Shown: positions 62,207 to 64,000 of the stretch, one piece after another
Numbering within the stretch: the first letter of the stretch is position 1
Layout of the letters: each line of letters begins with the position of its first letter
DNA from: Streptomyces sp. NBC_00683
GTDB taxonomy: Bacteria > Actinomycetota > Actinomycetes > Streptomycetales > Streptomycetaceae
Direction: 5' to 3'
NCBI RefSeq assembly: GCF_036226745.1
Contig: NZ_CP109013.1
Location: forward strand, 5,952,001-6,016,000
Length of the DNA: 64,000 nucleotides
The notes under the pieces: generated by a model
Told to the model about the DNA's origin: nothing
What the model saw: only the letters and a program-made list of their open reading frames with translations
Database searches by the model: none
Made by a program: the position numbers and the translations under genes

Positions 62207-63223
62207 TCAGGAATGCCGCCCGTTGCCGGTCGTCTGCGCCTCCAGCGCGCGACGGGTCTCCGGTCCGTACACGCCCGGGGGGTCGCTCTGGACCGACACC
62301 CAGGTCTGGAATTCGCGGACAGCCCGTTCCACGCGCTCCGAGTACTCCCCGTTGTCCGGCTCGCGGTAGACCCAGATCTCCTGCAGCCGGCGCTGGAGCT
62401 CGGCGACCTCCGCGCCCTGGTCACCGCGCCGCAGCGTGGGCCCGGCGATCTGGGCGGGCGGCGCCGAAGTCTCCTCCGGGGACTGCGTCGCGGTCGCCGA
62501 GGGTGACGGCGTCCGGGAGGCAGTGGCGGAAGGGGACGCGGACGGGCTCTTCGACGCGGACGCCGAGGGCGACGACGACGGTGACGCGGAGGCGGACCGC
62601 GAGGGTGTCGACGAGGGGGAAGCGGACGGGGACTCCGACACGGAGTCCGCGGGTCCGCTCGCGTCAGGGACGCTCGTCGCGACCTCGGGCAGGGCCTCCT
62701 CCCGGCTGTCATCCTTGTCGAACAGGCCGCCCGCGAAGGCGGCCGTCCCCACCACCGCGACCACAGCCACGCCCGCGGCGAGGACGGCGAACGGCCGCCG
62801 ACGGCGCGGCTGAACAGGTTCGGGGCCACCGCCCGCGTAGGCGGCGGCGGTACGCCGACGGCTCTCGTCCACCGGGTCGGCGTCGGGGAACCGGCCCGCG
62901 GCATCGCCCGCCGCACCGGCTCCCACGGCACCGGCACCCGCCGCACCGCCCATGAAGATCGGCATCGTCGTGGCCGCCGCGGGGGCGGTGTGCTCCTGAC
63001 CGGCGTCACTCGACAGCGTCACGTACGGCCGGATCCGGAGCGGATCGAAGTCCTCGGCCGCGGCCATCTCGGCCGAGCGTGCGGCCCGGTGCTCCTCGCC
63101 CGGCAACTGGGCCGTACGGGTCCCGCAGGCACACCGGTGCCCTGTGCTCCCGGGGCCCGCACCCCCGGGTCCCGGTCTCGCACTCTGCTCGCCGCCGCAC
63201 TCCGGGCATATATGTCCGGTCAT
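62207..63223 (-). CDS. Membrane-anchored peptidoglycan-binding protein with zinc ribbon
   Basis: A 338-residue protein. N-terminal CPECGGEQ and CACGTRTA form a zinc-ribbon-like site on the cytoplasmic side; a central transmembrane helix (PFAVLAAGVAVVAVVGTAAF, about 143-162) leads to a Ser/Pro/Ala-rich extracytoplasmic linker (repeated SPSASPS units) and a C-terminal PG_binding_1 domain (LRRGDQGAEVAELQRRLQEI, VERAVREFQTWVSVQSDPPG, YGPETRRALEA). ATG 63223. The arrangement is typical of actinobacterial envelope sensors/anchors; partner unknown. Confidence 0.88.
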   Translation of the reverse strand: MTGHICPECGGEQSARPGPGGAGPGSTGHRCACGTRTAQLPGEEHRAARSAEMAAAEDFDPLRIRPYVTLSSDAGQEHTAPAAATTMPIFMGGAAGAGAVGAGAAGDAAGRFPDADPVDESRRRTAAAYAGGGPEPVQPRRRRPFAVLAAGVAVVAVVGTAAFAGGLFDKDDSREEALPEVATSVPDASGPADSVSESPSASPSSTPSRSASASPSSSPSASASKSPSASPSATASRTPSPSATATQSPEETSAPPAQIAGPTLRRGDQGAEVAELQRRLQEIWVYREPDNGEYSERVERAVREFQTWVSVQSDPPGVYGPETRRALEAQTTGNGRHS

Positions 63224-63362
63224 CGTGGGTTCCCCTCCCCTTTGAACTGCCTGCGATTATGCAGGCCGCCGCCGGGAAGCCCAACGCCCGCACCGCTGCT
63301 CGGCAGGCCATAACGTGACACAGCGGCCAGGATGGGGGAGAAGCGGACCCGAGGAGACGTTC

Positions 63363-64000
63363 ATGGCCCAGCAGCTGAGCCCGCCGCCCCTTGCACCGGG
63401 CGAGGGCAGGTCCCGGCGGAGTGTCCTGGTGGCCATCGGCGCACTGCTCCTCGGCATGCTGCTGGCCGCACTCGATCAGACCATCGTCTCCACCGCACTG
63501 CCGACGATCGTCAGCGAGCTGGGCGGCCTGGACCACCTGTCCTGGGTGGTCACCGCCTACATGCTGGCGGCGACGGCGGCGACCCCGCTCTGGGGCAAGC
63601 TCGGCGACCAGTACGGCCGCAAGAAGCTCTTCCAGACGGCCATCGTCATCTTCCTCATCGGCTCGGCCCTCTGCGGCATGGCCCAGAACATGCCGCAGCT
63701 GATCGGCTTCCGAGCGCTCCAGGGACTCGGCGGCGGCGGGCTGATGGTGCTGTCCATGGCCATCGTCGGAGACATCGTCGCGCCGCGTGAACGTGGCAAG
63801 TACCAGGGACTGTTCGGTGCGGTCTTCGGTGTGACCAGCGTCCTGGGGCCGCTGTTGGGCGGCTTCTTCACCGAACACCTCAGCTGGCGCTGGGTCTTCT
63901 ACATCAACCTGCCCATCGGGGTCGTCGCACTGCTCGTCATCGCGGCGGTGCTGCACATTCCGGTCCGCCGCACCAAGCACACCATCGACTACCTGGGCAC
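63363..64000 (+). CDS. MFS drug exporter, EmrB/QacA (DHA2) type, 3' cut by window
   Basis: The first 212 residues of a 14-helix drug:H+ antiporter. N-terminal motif [20 protein letters not shown] (motif D1), [14 protein letters not shown] (motif A) and [20 protein letters not shown], then [20 protein letters not shown] (motif C). ATG 63363 has GAGGAG 6 bases upstream. Substrates are not predictable. The stop is outside the window. Confidence 0.93.
   Translation, partial: MAQQLSPPPLAPGEGRSRRSVLVAIGALLLGMLLAALDQTIVSTALPTIVSELGGLDHLSWVVTAYMLAATAATPLWGKLGDQYGRKKLFQTAIVIFLIGSALCGMAQNMPQLIGFRALQGLGGGGLMVLSMAIVGDIVAPRERGKYQGLFGAVFGVTSVLGPLLGGFFTEHLSWRWVFYINLPIGVVALLVIAAVLHIPVRRTKHTIDYLG

Overview
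The window is a high-GC actinomycete chromosome, almost certainly Streptomyces. GTG starts are common, Shine-Dalgarno sequences are GGAGG-type, and the aceE / DUF3052 / peroxiredoxin / TerD block matches the conserved Streptomyces core order as I recall it (the S. coelicolor SCO2371 neighbourhood). No replication origin, CRISPR array or antibiotic gene cluster was seen.

1-17.4 kb is core chromosome: a partial I36-type secreted protein, aceE (minus), then plus-strand DUF3052, peroxiredoxin and a Ter stress cluster (two TerD, a DUF475 membrane protein, a TerA-like protein, an opposing TerD with a PQPxYGYPQP tail, a CitE-like lyase, a large phosphoribosyltransferase/TRSP/StiP/Pelota-like protein and a HAD phosphatase). 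This gene set matches the published Ter metabolite pathway. Minus-strand FmdB, DUF4383, a coiled-coil membrane protein and a DUF4097 lipoprotein follow.

17.3-32.8 kb is a defence island in the 3' end of tRNA-Val(UAC). The 44-bp tRNA end is present three times (17375, 19722, 32776), so two related elements sit in tandem. The first carries one gene, a nuclease-like protein with an unknown C-terminus. The second has a two-gene nuclease cassette whose first protein has a TIR/deoxyribosyltransferase-like N-terminus, then int and xis, a nine-copy TTCTGTCA array, a dead DUF3987 primase fragment, an orphan S-4TM pore-forming effector, and a five-gene restriction-modification cluster with a MORC-like GHKL ATPase, an SF2 helicase with an N-terminal nuclease domain, a cytosine methyltransferase, an unknown protein and Vsr. 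Transfer genes are absent, so the element looks stranded.

32.8-49.7 kb is an accretion zone with many non-coding stretches: tRNA 3'-end scars (Ser, Arg), a tRNA-Trp-like gene, short dispersed repeats, immunity-type genes (Imm32-like, two SUKH) without toxins, a glutamate decarboxylase flanked by a flavoprotein fragment repeat, twin secreted peptidoglycan-binding proteins and tiny membrane proteins. A peptide/solute-binding lipoprotein (47.9-49.6 kb) is near its right edge.

49.7-64 kb returns to ordinary chromosome: SRPBCC, two DinB proteins, small membrane proteins, DUF1254, DUF2277, DedA, DoxX behind a possible iron box, a PhoD-like phosphatase, a secreted HNH nuclease, a FetB-like permease, a HAD hydrolase, a peptidoglycan-binding membrane protein and the start of an EmrB/QacA-type MFS exporter.
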